Origin: Paracoccaceae bacterium
GTDB taxonomy: Bacteria > Pseudomonadota > Alphaproteobacteria > Rhodobacterales > Rhodobacteraceae
Assembly (NCBI GenBank): GCA_028875855.1
Contig: JAGWVA010000019.1
Span: forward strand, 1 to 59,111
Direction: 5' to 3'
Length of the DNA stretch: 59,111 bases
The notes under the pieces were generated by a model that was given only the letters and a program-made list of their open reading frames with translations, did not search any database and had not been told where the DNA came from. Below, piece by piece: positions 31,906 through 41,296 of this stretch (the stretch's first letter is position 1; each line of letters starts with the position of its first letter). Position numbers and translations under genes: made by a program.

Positions 31906-33042
31906 CTAGGAGACGCGCTCTGCCGTCAACGCCCCGATCAGGCGCAGGAAATCGGATGCCTGCCCTTTTTCCTCGTGCGCAAGCGCGAAGGCCGGACGCC
32001 CCCGGAACACGGCCGGATCGGCGGCATAGGCCCGCAGCGCCGCCTCGATCGAGGCCTGATCGTGGGGGATATAGGTCGCAGCCGCGCCGCCCGCCTCGCG
32101 CAGCGACGGGATGTCCGAGGCAAGCGCCGTCGCGCCGCACATCAGCGCCTCGCGCAGCGGCATGCCGAAGCCTTCGTAGATCGGCAGGAACAGGAACAGG
32201 CTGCACGCGGCGTAAAGCGCGGGCAGCAAATCCTGCGGCACGAAATCCAGTTTCTGGATCAAGTCCTGGCGGACCAGATCGTCCACGATTTCCTCGATCT
32301 CGCGCGATCGCCAGCCCTTTGCCCCGGCCACGACGAGCCGCGGCAAGCGGTATCCGGCCTCGATCGCGGACCGGTAGGCCCGCAGGATGGTGACGACGTT
32401 CTTGCGCGGCTCGAGCGTGCCCAGAACCAGCAGGAAGTCCTGCGGCAGCGCGAACCGCTCGCGCAGCCTACGCAAGTCGTCAGCGTCAACGGGGTGATTG
32501 AAGGCCCGCTCCATCCGCGGATGAAGGATCAGGTCGGCGGTGCGGCCATGGTGCTTGCGGATATCGGCGGCCGTCGCGTCCGAGACCGTCGTCACGGCAT
32601 CCGCGCGACGGGCCGCGAAGGACTGCACGATCCGGCGCGCGGCATAGGTTTCCCGCGTGATCGTGTGGCGCGCGAAGAGATGCACCAGATCGTGGATCGT
32701 CACGATGTATTTCGTGCGCCCCTGACGCAGGAACGGGATATAGCCGTTCGTTCCCCAGAAGATGTCCAGATCGTCGCGCGCGATCAGCGCGTTCAGCCCG
32801 GTGTTCATCCACAGCGGCCCGCTTCGCGCGATATGGCCGACATGCTCGCGCACCTCGCCGAAGGACCTGCCATCGGCCGAAATCTCTGCCCGGCTGTAAA
32901 GGAAGAAATCGATCGGCGGGTTCAGCTCGCGCATTTCCGACATGAGGTTGAAAAGGTAATTGCCGACGCCCGTCCGCTTTTCCTCGAACGGACAGGCATC
33001 GAGCCCCACCCTCAGTCTCGGTCTGCGCATTTCCATCGTCAT
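31906..33042 (-). CDS. Family 4 glycosyltransferase (GT-B)
   Basis: A 378-residue GT4 enzyme with RTGVGNYLFNL in the N-terminal domain, LGTLEPRKN at the start of the C-terminal domain and the donor-site IYEGFGMPLREALMCGATAL. No membrane helix. It converges with the Wzy-like gene and is the right-hand member of the polysaccharide locus. The ATG at 33040-33042 is preferred over the upstream TTG/GTG; further ATGs follow 6 and 12 nt later, so the exact start is uncertain. Confidence 0.88.
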   Translation of the reverse strand: MTMEMRRPRLRVGLDACPFEEKRTGVGNYLFNLMSEMRELNPPIDFFLYSRAEISADGRSFGEVREHVGHIARSGPLWMNTGLNALIARDDLDIFWGTNGYIPFLRQGRTKYIVTIHDLVHLFARHTITRETYAARRIVQSFAARRADAVTTVSDATAADIRKHHGRTADLILHPRMERAFNHPVDADDLRRLRERFALPQDFLLVLGTLEPRKNVVTILRAYRSAIEAGYRLPRLVVAGAKGWRSREIEEIVDDLVRQDLIQKLDFVPQDLLPALYAACSLFLFLPIYEGFGMPLREALMCGATALASDIPSLREAGGAAATYIPHDQASIEAALRAYAADPAVFRGRPAFALAHEEKGQASDFLRLIGALTAERVS

Positions 33043-33409
33043 CGGCACCAATTCTTGCCTGCCCGCCCGATCCCGTTACTCAATCCGTCCCACACACAGG
33101 CAAGCGGCAGCGTCGGCCTTTGGCCATCCCGGTCGGGCACTTCGCGTGGGCCGCGTGGGAAGACCTTCCCCTGCATCCCCTGCGCTCGCCCGCCCCGATG
33201 GCATCGCGGCCCTGCCTTTTCCGACCCTTCGCAGAACCACCCTTGCGGCATCGCCAGACAAGCTGACCATGCGTCTGCCGCGCGCGATGCCTCTCCAAAG
33301 GTTAACCACCCGTAAACAGATGGGTAACATACGACTTGCGGCCGTAGAGATTAGCCGTTGAATCGTGAACAGAGTTTTGACGCATCCGGCCAGCATCGCA
33401 GGCCGCGCG
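33043..33409. promoter_or_regulatory. Intergenic region upstream of the right-hand GT4
   Basis: 367 nt without a supported gene; it should carry the promoter of the minus-strand GT4. Positions 33296-33330 hold a perfect palindrome GGTTAACC (33300-33307) and a second element GGGTAAC (33322-33328) in near-inverted relation, which could be an operator. Short open frames here are on GC-biased shadow frames. Confidence 0.4.
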
Positions 33410-34189
33410 TCAATCGGACCCTGCGGTTGCCTGCATGCAAAGCCGACCGTCCGGGCCTTCCACCCAAAGGCTGTGCCCCCTGCGGCAAAGCCGCGCCGTC
33501 TCGGTATGATAAAGCGGCGCCGTCGCCCGAAAACGGAACTGCGCGAGCGGCGCGGGCGCCATCAGCATCAGGAATTGCGCCAGCAGGGGCCCGTGGACGA
33601 TCAGGCCGGGATAGCCCTCCACGTCGCGGCAGTAGTCCAGATCGTAATGGATGCGGTGCCCGTTGAAGGTCAGCGCCGAATAGCGAAAAAGCAGCGTGGA
33701 CGAGGCGCGGAGGGCACGCACCTCTTCGGCCGCCTCTGGCGCCTTCGGCGGCGCGGGTTGCGGCGTGCCGGGGGTCGGGTCCTCGCGGTAAACGAGATCC
33801 TGCCATTCCGTCACCCGCGTCGCGCCGTCCTGCACGATGTCGTGGCGCAGGGTCACGAAAGCCAGCGGACCGCTGCGCCCCTCCTTCCGCGCGACGTCCT
33901 CCAGCACCGACACACGCTCGGCCGCGCGCCCGGCGTGCAGCGGTCCGTGAAAGTGCAGCCGCCCCCCCGCCCACATCCGGCGCGGCAGGCCAAGATCGGG
34001 GATGAGCCCCGCCCCCAGACGCGGATGCCCGTCGCGGCCAAGCGCCGACTCCGGCAGGGCCTGCCAGAAATAGACCTGATGGAAGAAGGGCGGCAAGGCA
34101 TCGCCGGGACGCCAGTCGATGCCCAAAGTCGCCGCCAGCGCCGCCGCGCGGGCCGGGTCCATCGCGTCTGGGGTCCGGGCCGCCTCCAT
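33410..34189 (-). CDS. MaoC-like (hot-dog fold) acyl-CoA hydratase
   Basis: A 259-residue two-part hot-dog fold protein resembling the mesaconyl-C4-CoA/itaconyl-CoA hydratase group. The N-terminal part contains RMWAGGRLHFHGPLHAG, typical of the FAS1-dehydratase-like half. The C-terminal part carries the hydratase segment FNGHRIHYDLDY and GLIVHGPLLAQ, with the Asp/His pair expected of the active site. It would hydrate a C4 or branched enoyl-CoA. Its ATG overlaps the stop of the FMN reductase gene (TGATG), so the two form an operon. The open frame extends upstream antisense through two genes, which I reject. Confidence 0.75.
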   Translation of the reverse strand: MEAARTPDAMDPARAAALAATLGIDWRPGDALPPFFHQVYFWQALPESALGRDGHPRLGAGLIPDLGLPRRMWAGGRLHFHGPLHAGRAAERVSVLEDVARKEGRSGPLAFVTLRHDIVQDGATRVTEWQDLVYREDPTPGTPQPAPPKAPEAAEEVRALRASSTLLFRYSALTFNGHRIHYDLDYCRDVEGYPGLIVHGPLLAQFLMLMAPAPLAQFRFRATAPLYHTETARLCRRGHSLWVEGPDGRLCMQATAGSD

Positions 34190-34722
34190 CAGCCCCCCGC
34201 CGCGCGGCGCAGCGCCTCCATGAGTTCCGCAAGCGCCTGCGCATGTTTCGGGTCGATCAGCCGGCCGTCCGCATCGAAGGCCTTGCCGCTGTCGGGCACC
34301 AGAACCTCCGGCCCGGCCATCAGCCAGGGCCGGAACGGCGCGAGGAACAGCCGAAGCGCATATTGCGTCCGCTCGCCCCCCGCACGGCCGCCCGTGGCCG
34401 ACATGATCGCGACCGGCTTGTCGCGGAAGGGGCGGCCCTTGGTCCGGCTGACCCAATCGAGCGCGTTCTTCAGCACGCCCGGCGGCGCCTTGTTGTATTC
34501 CGGCGTCGCGATGATGACCGCATCGGCCCCCGTGATCGCGTCCGCCAGCGCCTGCACCTCGGCGGGGATGCCCGCGGCCTCTTCCATGTCCGCATCGTAA
34601 AGCGGCAGGCGAAGGTCGCCCTCGGCATAATCCGCCGCGCCGAAGGTCCGCCGCGCCTCTGCCAGAAGCAGGCGGTTCGTCGATCCGGCGCGCAACGCGC
34701 CACACATACCCAGAAGCTTCAC
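34189..34722 (-). CDS. NAD(P)H-dependent FMN reductase
   Basis: A 177-residue flavodoxin-fold reductase with the FMN phosphate loop CGALRAGSTNR at the N-terminus and the diagnostic TPEYNKAPPGVLKNALDWVS. It reduces flavins or quinone-like substrates in the cytosol. The GTG at 34720-34722 is chosen because AGGGAGA lies 7 nt upstream and the protein then starts at the first strand (VKLLGMCGALRAG). It is the first gene of a two-gene operon with the MaoC-like hydratase and divergent from the ThDP enzyme. Confidence 0.88.
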   Translation of the reverse strand: MKLLGMCGALRAGSTNRLLLAEARRTFGAADYAEGDLRLPLYDADMEEAAGIPAEVQALADAITGADAVIIATPEYNKAPPGVLKNALDWVSRTKGRPFRDKPVAIMSATGGRAGGERTQYALRLFLAPFRPWLMAGPEVLVPDSGKAFDADGRLIDPKHAQALAELMEALRRAAGG

Positions 34723-34837
34723 GCCATTCTCCCTGATCGCTGCGCCAAACCCTAGGGTGATCGGCGGCGGCTGCAAGACCGCTTGCCCCCGCCGTCCGCC
34801 TGACGCAGTTTGGCGGCAACGAAAATCGGAGGCGACC

Positions 34838-36499
34838 ATGCGGCACGGCGGCAAGATCTTGGCGGACCAACTCGTGATTCAGGGCGTCAGGCGCGTCTTC
34901 TCGGTCCCCGGCGAAAGCTTCCTTGCCGCCCTCGACGGGCTTTACGAAAGCGGCATCCAGAACGTCGTCTGCCGTCAGGAAGGCGGGGCCGCGATGATGG
35001 CCGAGGCCTATGGCAAGATGACGGGCGCGCCGGGGGTGCTGTTCGTCACGCGCGGGCCGGGGGTCACCAATGCCTCGTCCGGCATCCATGTCGCCAAGCA
35101 GGATTCGACCCCGATGGTCGTCTTCGTGGGCCAGATCGCCCGCAACCACCGCGACCGCGAGGCGTTTCAGGAGGTGGACTACCGCGCCGTCTTCGGCACG
35201 CTGGCGAAATGGGTGGCCGAGGTCGATCAGACCGATCGCCTGCCCGAATACATCAGCCGCGCCTTCCACATCGCTCGCTCGGGCCGCCCCGGCCCCGTCG
35301 TTCTGGCGCTGCCCGAAGACATGCTGAGCGCGGCGGCCGAGGTGGCGGACATCGCGGCCCCCGCCCCGCTGGAGATGGGGCTGAGCGGCGCGCAGGTCGC
35401 CGCCGGGACGCAGGCGCTGGCATCGGCGGAACGCCCGCTGGTCGTCGTCGGCGGTAGCCAATGGTCGCCGCAGGCCGCCAGCGACCTGCAAGCCTTCGCC
35501 GAACGCTTCGACCTGCCGGTCACCGTGACCTTCCGCCGGCAGGATCGGATGGACAACCGCCATCCTAATTACGCGGGCGATCTGGGCGTGGGCATGAACC
35601 CGAAGCTGGGCGCAAGGCTGAAGCAGGCGGACCTTCTTCTTGTGATCGGCTCGCGTCTGGGCGACATCGCGACGGGCGGATACGAGCTGCTCGACCCCGG
35701 CAAGGCGCTGCCGAAGATCCTGCACATCTACCCCGACCCCGACGAACTGGGCCGCGTCTTCCGCCCCGACATGGGTCTGGTCGCCACGGCCCCGGCGGCC
35801 GTGGCCGCGCTGGCGCAAGCGACCGGCCCCGCCGCGCCCAGATGGACCGGCTGGACCGCCAGCGCCCGCGCCGATTACGAGGCATGGCAGCAGCCGCAGC
35901 CCACCCCTGGCGCGGTGCAGATGGAAGAGATCATCCGCTGGCTTTCCGCCAACCTGCCCGAGGACGCCGTGCTGACCAACGGCGCGGGGAACTACGCGGC
36001 CTTCCTGCACCGCTATTTCCGCTTCAAGAAGACCGGCACGCAGCTTGCGCCCACCTCGGGAAGCATGGGCTATGGCTTCCCCGCCGCGATCTCGGCCAAG
36101 CTGGAACATCCGGGGCGCACGGTGGTCTGCCTTGCGGGCGACGGCTGTTTCCAGATGACGGTGAACGAATTCTCGACCGCGATGCAGCACGGGGCGGCGG
36201 TGATCGTGGTGGTGGCGAACAACGGCCGCTACGGCACGATCCGGATGCATCAGGAACGCCATTACCCCGGCCGCGTCTCGGGCACCGATCTTGCCAACCC
36301 GGACTTCGCCGCCCTCGCCCGCGCCTATGGCGGGCATGGCGAGACGGTGAGCGCGAATGCCGACTTCGCCGATGCCTTCGCCCGCGCCGTGGCCTCGGGC
36401 AAGCCCGCGGTGATCGAGCTGACGCTCGACCCCGAGATGCTGTCCACCGCCATGACGGTCAGCGAGATGCGCCGCGCCGGCGAAAAGGCCAAGGGCTGA
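34838..36499 (+). CDS. Thiamine-diphosphate enzyme, acetolactate synthase large-subunit family
   Basis: A 553-residue three-domain ThDP enzyme. The pyrimidine domain has the cofactor-activating Glu in CRQEGGAAMMAEAYGKMTG. The pyrophosphate domain has the GDG...NN motif (LAGDGCFQMTVNEF through VVANNGRYG). No regulatory ilvN-like subunit is adjacent and the gene is monocistronic, so it is more likely a catabolic or uncharacterised decarboxylase/carboligase than the biosynthetic IlvB. ATG at 34838 with GGAGG 5 nt upstream. The substrate cannot be assigned. It converges with adenine deaminase, 3 nt apart. Confidence 0.85.
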   Translation: MRHGGKILADQLVIQGVRRVFSVPGESFLAALDGLYESGIQNVVCRQEGGAAMMAEAYGKMTGAPGVLFVTRGPGVTNASSGIHVAKQDSTPMVVFVGQIARNHRDREAFQEVDYRAVFGTLAKWVAEVDQTDRLPEYISRAFHIARSGRPGPVVLALPEDMLSAAAEVADIAAPAPLEMGLSGAQVAAGTQALASAERPLVVVGGSQWSPQAASDLQAFAERFDLPVTVTFRRQDRMDNRHPNYAGDLGVGMNPKLGARLKQADLLLVIGSRLGDIATGGYELLDPGKALPKILHIYPDPDELGRVFRPDMGLVATAPAAVAALAQATGPAAPRWTGWTASARADYEAWQQPQPTPGAVQMEEIIRWLSANLPEDAVLTNGAGNYAAFLHRYFRFKKTGTQLAPTSGSMGYGFPAAISAKLEHPGRTVVCLAGDGCFQMTVNEFSTAMQHGAAVIVVVANNGRYGTIRMHQERHYPGRVSGTDLANPDFAALARAYGGHGETVSANADFADAFARAVASGKPAVIELTLDPEMLSTAMTVSEMRRAGEKAKG

Positions 36500-36502
36500 G
36501 CC

Positions 36503-38200
36503 TCAGGCCATCACCTCGAAGCGGTCCACGTCCACCATGCCGTGATCGGTGATCTTCAGATGCGGGATCACCGGCAGGGCAAGGAAGGCAAGCTGGAGGA
36601 ACGGCTCCTCCAGCACCACGCCAAGCTCTTTCGCCGCCGCGCGCAGCTTGCGCAGCGCAGCCTCCACCGCCTCGAACGGCTCAAGCGACATGAGCCCCGC
36701 CACGGGCAGGGCAACCTCGGCCAGGACCCTGCCCCCCGCCGCGACGACGAAGCCGCCCTCGATCTCGCCCAGCCGGTTGGCGGCCACGGCCATGTCGCTC
36801 TCGTCCACGCCCACCACAGCGATGTTGTGGTGATCGTGGCAGACGGTCGAGGCGATTGCCCCGCGTCGCAGGCCGAAGCCGCGCACGAAGCCGGTGGCGA
36901 TGTTGCAGTTCACCCCGTGGCGTTCCACCACGGCGATCTTGGCCAGATCGCGGGCGGGATCGGCCTTCTTGTCGCCATCGACGGGGGCGATGACCTCGGT
37001 CAGATGCTCGGTGATGATCTTGCCGGGCAGGATGCCGATCACCGGCGTCTCGGCCCGGTTGGTCTTGGTGCGGAAATCGCTGGCCGCCACACGCCGCGCC
37101 TTGACGGAATGACGGGCGACCGGCGGGATCTCTTCCCGCGCGGCGAAGGCCTGCGCATCGGCCAGCACGCCGCCGCAGATCACGGCCTGCGCGTGGCAGC
37201 CCTCCAGCGTGTCGATCAGCACGATATCCGCGCGCTTGCCCGGCGCGATCAATCCGCGATCCTTCAGCCCGAAGGCCTCCGCCGCCGAAAGGCTCGCCGC
37301 CCGATAGACGGCCAGAGGGCTCGCCCCAAGCGCGATGGCGGTGCGGATGACGTAATCGAGGTGACCGTGTTCGGCGATGTCCAGCGGGTTGCGGTCGTCG
37401 GTGCAGAAGCACAGGTAGGGCGAATGCCGCTCGGTGATGATCGGGGCCAGGGCATGCAGGTCCTTGGACACCGACCCTTCCCGCACCAGAACCCGCATCC
37501 CCTTCCTGAGCTTTTCCAGCGCCTCGGCCGCGCTGGTCGCCTCGTGTTCGGTGCGGATGCCGGCGGCGATATAGGCGTTCAGGTCGCGCCCCGTCAGCAG
37601 CGGGCAATGCCCGTCGATATGCCGGCCGCGCCAGGCGTCGAGCTTGGCCATGCAGCCCGGATCGCGGTGGATGACGCCGGGATAGTTCATGAACTCCGCC
37701 AGCCCGATCACGCGGGGATGGTCCATCAGCGGGATCAGGTCGGCCGCCTCGAGCCGCGCGCCCGTCGTCTCCATATGGGTCGAAGGCACGCAGGACGAAA
37801 GCTGCACGCGGATGTCCATGACCGTGCGGGCCGAGGCGCGCAGGAAATAGTCGATGCCCGTGAGCCCGCAGACATTGGCGATCTCGTGCGGGTCGCAGAT
37901 CGCCGTCGTCACCCCGCGCGGGGTCACGCAGCGGTCGAATTCGAACGGCGTGACCATCGAGCTTTCGATGTGCAGATGCGTGTCGATGAAACCGGGCACG
38001 AGGATCGCGCCCTGCGCGTCGATCACCCGCTTGCCCTCATATCCGCCCTCGAACACGCCGACGATGGTATCGGCGCAGATCGCCACGTCGCTTTGCACGA
38101 GGTCCCCGGTGATGAGGTCGAAGACGCGCCCGCCCCGGATGACGAGGTCGGCGGGACGTTCGCCCCGGCCCTGCGCGATGATCTCTGCCAAATCCGCCAT
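36503..38200 (-). CDS. ade: Adenine deaminase
   Basis: Converts adenine to hypoxanthine and ammonia in purine salvage. The 565-residue amidohydrolase has the metal-binding DTHLHIESS near residue 90, [26 protein letters not shown], and the C-terminal [12 protein letters not shown] characteristic of Ade. Length matches the family. The ATG at 38198-38200 gives the usual [14 protein letters not shown] start. It is divergent from an EamA-family exporter across 141 nt, which could export a purine, though nothing in the sequence proves that. Confidence 0.93.
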   Translation of the reverse strand: MADLAEIIAQGRGERPADLVIRGGRVFDLITGDLVQSDVAICADTIVGVFEGGYEGKRVIDAQGAILVPGFIDTHLHIESSMVTPFEFDRCVTPRGVTTAICDPHEIANVCGLTGIDYFLRASARTVMDIRVQLSSCVPSTHMETTGARLEAADLIPLMDHPRVIGLAEFMNYPGVIHRDPGCMAKLDAWRGRHIDGHCPLLTGRDLNAYIAAGIRTEHEATSAAEALEKLRKGMRVLVREGSVSKDLHALAPIITERHSPYLCFCTDDRNPLDIAEHGHLDYVIRTAIALGASPLAVYRAASLSAAEAFGLKDRGLIAPGKRADIVLIDTLEGCHAQAVICGGVLADAQAFAAREEIPPVARHSVKARRVAASDFRTKTNRAETPVIGILPGKIITEHLTEVIAPVDGDKKADPARDLAKIAVVERHGVNCNIATGFVRGFGLRRGAIASTVCHDHHNIAVVGVDESDMAVAANRLGEIEGGFVVAAGGRVLAEVALPVAGLMSLEPFEAVEAALRKLRAAAKELGVVLEEPFLQLAFLALPVIPHLKITDHGMVDVDRFEVMA

Positions 38201-38341
38201 GTCGTTGCCTTTCCTGTTGCCGCCAGAAGACCCCAAGCCCCGGCCCGCGTCCAGCCCTTGCGGCCCCCGCCAAAGCGTGCCAGACCGGCGAGGACGTCCG
38301 CGCGCCGCGGGCGCCTGATCCGTCTCATTCCCGGTCCGACC

Positions 38342-39256
38342 ATGCGCCCCCTTCGCGGCATCGCGATGAAGATCGCCTCTGTGACGCTGTTCATGGTGAT
38401 GAACGCGCTGATCAAGGCCGTGTCGGGCGGCGTGCCCACCGGCGAGATCGTCTTTTTCCGCTCGGCCTGCGCGATGCCCGCGATCCTTCTGTGGCTTGTC
38501 GCGCGCGGAGAGTTCCCGGCAGGCCTGCGGGTGCGCTCGCCCTTCGGTCATGTGCTGCGCGGGCTTCTGGGGTCCACGGCGATGGGGCTCGGGTTTGCGG
38601 GGCTTGCCTTCCTGCCGCTTCCCGAGGTCGTGGCCATCGGTTACGCCGCGCCGCTGCTGACGGTGGTTTTCGCGGCGCTTCTCCTGGGGGAAAAGGTCCA
38701 CCGGTTCCGCATCTCGGCCGTGGGGCTGGGAATGACGGGCGTGCTGATCGTGCTCATGCCGAACCTCGCGGGGCTCTTCGGCAACGGCGATCCGCGCGCG
38801 ACGATGGGGGCGCTGATCGTGCTGACCGGGGCCGTCAGCGCAGCGCTGGCGCAGGTCTGGGTGCGCAGGCTCGTGCAGCGCGAACAGGTTTCGGCCATCG
38901 TCTTCTACTTTGCCGTCAGCGCAACGCTCCTGTCGCTTCTGACGATCCCGTGGGGCTGGGTCCGCCCCTCGCCCGGCGAGGCCGCGATGCTGGTGCTGGC
39001 CGGGCTCTTTGGCGGGGTCGGGCAGATCCTCCTGACGTCAAGCTACCGCGAGGCCGACGCCTCGCTGATCGCGCCGTTCGAATATTCCTCGATGCTGATG
39101 GCGCTTGGCATCGGCTATTTCATTTTCGACGAGGTGCCGACCTGGATGACCGTCGCGGGTGCCACGATCATCGTGACCGCCGGGCTCATCATCATCTGGC
39201 GCGAGCGCCAGCTTGGCATCGAACGGGCCCGCCAGCGCAAGGCGATGACGCCGTAG
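38342..39256 (+). CDS. EamA/DMT-family inner-membrane transporter
   Basis: A 304-residue, ten-helix protein of two EamA repeats, of the same broad family as the exporter at 6.8-7.7 kb (compare [12 protein letters not shown] here with GFVGVLIVLEPG there). The second repeat contains [20 protein letters not shown], a common EamA signature. ATG at 38342; a second ATG 24 nt downstream would also leave the first helix intact. Substrate unknown. Confidence 0.87.
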   Translation: MRPLRGIAMKIASVTLFMVMNALIKAVSGGVPTGEIVFFRSACAMPAILLWLVARGEFPAGLRVRSPFGHVLRGLLGSTAMGLGFAGLAFLPLPEVVAIGYAAPLLTVVFAALLLGEKVHRFRISAVGLGMTGVLIVLMPNLAGLFGNGDPRATMGALIVLTGAVSAALAQVWVRRLVQREQVSAIVFYFAVSATLLSLLTIPWGWVRPSPGEAAMLVLAGLFGGVGQILLTSSYREADASLIAPFEYSSMLMALGIGYFIFDEVPTWMTVAGATIIVTAGLIIIWRERQLGIERARQRKAMTP

Positions 39257-39307
39257 GGGTGACCCTGCGGCGCCGTTTCGTCTTCCCGACAAAGGACTGC
39301 CCTGCAA

Positions 39308-39328
39308 GGCCGCGGAACGCCCGCGGCC
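39308..39328 (-). terminator. Hairpin downstream of frcA
   Basis: Perfect 8-bp inverted repeat GGCCGCGG and CCGCGGCC with a 5-nt loop, lying between the convergent EamA and frcA genes. There is no T-tract on either side, so an intrinsic terminator is only likely, not certain. Confidence 0.45.
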
Positions 39329-39333
39329 CGCGG

Positions 39334-40119
39334 TCAGGCCGCCTGTCCCACGCCCTCGGGGAGTTTCGCGCCGGTCATGAAGGCCACCGCGTCGGACATG
39401 GAATAGTCCTTGGGGTCGATGACGCAGAGCCGCTCGCCCAGCCGGTGGATGTGGATGCGGTCGGCGACCTCGAAGACATGCGGCATGTTGTGGCTGATCA
39501 GGATGATCGGGATGCCCCGCCGCTTCACGTCAAGGATCAGCTCCAGCACGCGGCGGCTTTCCTTGACGCCCAGCGCCGCCGTCGGCTCGTCGAGGATGAT
39601 GACCTTCGACCCGAAGGCCGCCGCGCGCGCGACCGCCACGCCCTGCCGCTGACCGCCCGACAGGGTCTCCACCGCCTGGTGGATGTTCTGCACGGTCATC
39701 AGGCCCAGCTCGCTCAGCTTGTCGCGGGCGAACTGTTCCATCCGCGCATGATCGAGCTTGCGCAAGAGCTTGCCCGCAAGGCCCGGTTTGCGGATCTCGC
39801 GGCCAAGGAACATGTTGTCCGCGATCGACAGCGCCGGAGACAGCGCAAGGTTCTGGTAAACCGTCTCGATCCCCGCCGCGCGGGCATCTTCGGGCGCGCG
39901 GAAGTGGACGCGCTTGCCGTCCAGCTCGATCTCGCCGTGGTCGGGCACGACCGCGCCCGACAGCGCCTTGATGAGGGTGGACTTGCCGGCCCCGTTGTCG
40001 CCGATCACGGCAAGGATCTCGCCCGGCATCAGGTCGAAGTCGCAGCCGTTCATGGCCACCACCGTGCCGAAGCGCTTCATCAGCCCGCGGGCCTTCAGGA
40101 CGGGTTGCACAGCGGTCAT
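39334..40119 (-). CDS. frcA: Sugar ABC transporter ATPase (fructose type)
   Basis: A 261-residue single-domain ABC ATPase: Walker A GDNGAGKST, Q-loop in VYQNLALSP, signature LSGGQRQ, Walker B KVIILDEPTAALG and the H-loop ISHNM. It energises uptake through FrcC with FrcB as binding protein. The single domain (not the double RbsA type) fits the FrcA family. ATG at 40117-40119 overlaps the frcC stop as ATGA and has GGAGG upstream. Confidence 0.88.
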   Translation of the reverse strand: MTAVQPVLKARGLMKRFGTVVAMNGCDFDLMPGEILAVIGDNGAGKSTLIKALSGAVVPDHGEIELDGKRVHFRAPEDARAAGIETVYQNLALSPALSIADNMFLGREIRKPGLAGKLLRKLDHARMEQFARDKLSELGLMTVQNIHQAVETLSGGQRQGVAVARAAAFGSKVIILDEPTAALGVKESRRVLELILDVKRRGIPIILISHNMPHVFEVADRIHIHRLGERLCVIDPKDYSMSDAVAFMTGAKLPEGVGQAA

Positions 40120-41192
40120 TTCGTCGCCCTCCGCAGCCATTGGTCAAGTGCCACCGCGATGATCACGAGGCTGCCCACCGCGAACATCTGCCAGTAGTCG
40201 TCCACCCCGGCCAGCGAGAGGCCAAGGTTGAAAACGCCGACGATCATTGCCCCCAGCACCGAACCGACGATCGAGCCGCGCCCGCCGAAGAGAGAGGTGC
40301 CGCCGATCACAACTGCGGTGATCGAGTCGAGGTTCACCGTGTCGAACGAGATCGGCGAGACCGATCCCACGCGGCCGATCGCCACCCAGGCGCCGAAGCC
40401 GCAGACGAGACCCGCGACCGCATAGACCGACGCCAGCGTGCGTTCGGTGCGGATGCCCGACAGCATGGCCGCGTCCGGATCGTCGCCCACCGCATGGACA
40501 TGTCGGCCCCAGGCAGTGTGCTGAAGGATATACCAGAACACCGCGGCCAGCAGCAGAAGCGAGATCCCGCCATACATGACGCTGGTGTTGCCCATCTTGA
40601 ACGAATTGCCGAGCCAGAGAAGGAAGGATGCCTTGGCTTCGATGTCGCTTCCGCGCACGGATTCGGAATGCGAATACCAGAGCTTGATCGCCGTGAAGAC
40701 GCTGAGCGTGCCCAGCGTGGCGATGAACGGCGGCAGCTTGATGCGGGCCACCAGCAGGCCGTTGATCAGCCCCATCAGGGTCGTCACACCCATGCCGATC
40801 AGGATCGCGAGCGGGGCGGGCACGCCGGAATAGACCGCGAGCCGCCCCATCACCAGCGTCCCAAGGACGAGGATCGCCCCCACCGACAGGTCGATGCCGC
40901 CGGTCAGGATGATGATGGTCTGCGCGATTGCGACGATCCCCGTCACCGTCACCTGCTGCAGGATCAGCGAGATCGTCGGCGACGTGAGGAAACGATCCGA
41001 CAGCATGCCGAAGACCAGCATGCTGAGGATCAGCACCAGCAACGGGATCGTGGTCGGATAGCTGCGCAGCACGTTGCGCAGGATGTGCATCGGCGTCTTG
41101 TCGTCGCGTTCGAAACTGGCGACCTTGCGGTCGGCCTGTCCCAGCGTCGCCTCGAAATCCGAAATGGTCTTGGTCGGAGCCGGATCGGTCAT
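40116..41192 (-). CDS. frcC: Sugar ABC transporter permease (fructose type)
   Basis: A 358-residue BPD_transp_2 permease with about nine or ten membrane helices, the family signature GGIDLSVGAILVLG near the centre of the first half, and NLDSITAVVIGGTSLFGGRGS in the second. It forms the inner-membrane channel and overlaps frcA by 4 nt. The ATG at 41190-41192 is used. A strong hairpin separates it from frcB, probably lowering its expression relative to the binding protein. Confidence 0.88.
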   Translation of the reverse strand: MTDPAPTKTISDFEATLGQADRKVASFERDDKTPMHILRNVLRSYPTTIPLLVLILSMLVFGMLSDRFLTSPTISLILQQVTVTGIVAIAQTIIILTGGIDLSVGAILVLGTLVMGRLAVYSGVPAPLAILIGMGVTTLMGLINGLLVARIKLPPFIATLGTLSVFTAIKLWYSHSESVRGSDIEAKASFLLWLGNSFKMGNTSVMYGGISLLLLAAVFWYILQHTAWGRHVHAVGDDPDAAMLSGIRTERTLASVYAVAGLVCGFGAWVAIGRVGSVSPISFDTVNLDSITAVVIGGTSLFGGRGSIVGSVLGAMIVGVFNLGLSLAGVDDYWQMFAVGSLVIIAVALDQWLRRATK

Positions 41193-41243
41193 CGCCCCCA
41201 ATTCCCCTCTAGCGGGCGCCTACGGCGCAGGCGCATAAAGAAT

Positions 41244-41266
41244 AGGGCGGCGGGTGCCGCCGCCCT
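41244..41266 (-). other. Intercistronic stem-loop between frcB and frcC
   Basis: Perfect 10-bp GC-only-core stem (AGGGCGGCGG and CCGCCGCCCT) with a 3-nt loop in the 104-nt gap after frcB, followed on the transcript by ATTCTTTATG. By analogy with other binding-protein transporters it may protect the frcB 3' end or partly terminate, giving excess binding protein. That role is inference. Confidence 0.7.
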
Positions 41267-41296
41267 GTCCGATGTTAGCGGTTTTGCGGGATCAAA

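Noticed and set aside
34190-36337. N-terminal extension of the MaoC-like protein to 975 residues
   Set aside because: The extension is antisense to the ThDP enzyme and out of frame with the FMN reductase; the real start overlaps the FMN reductase stop.
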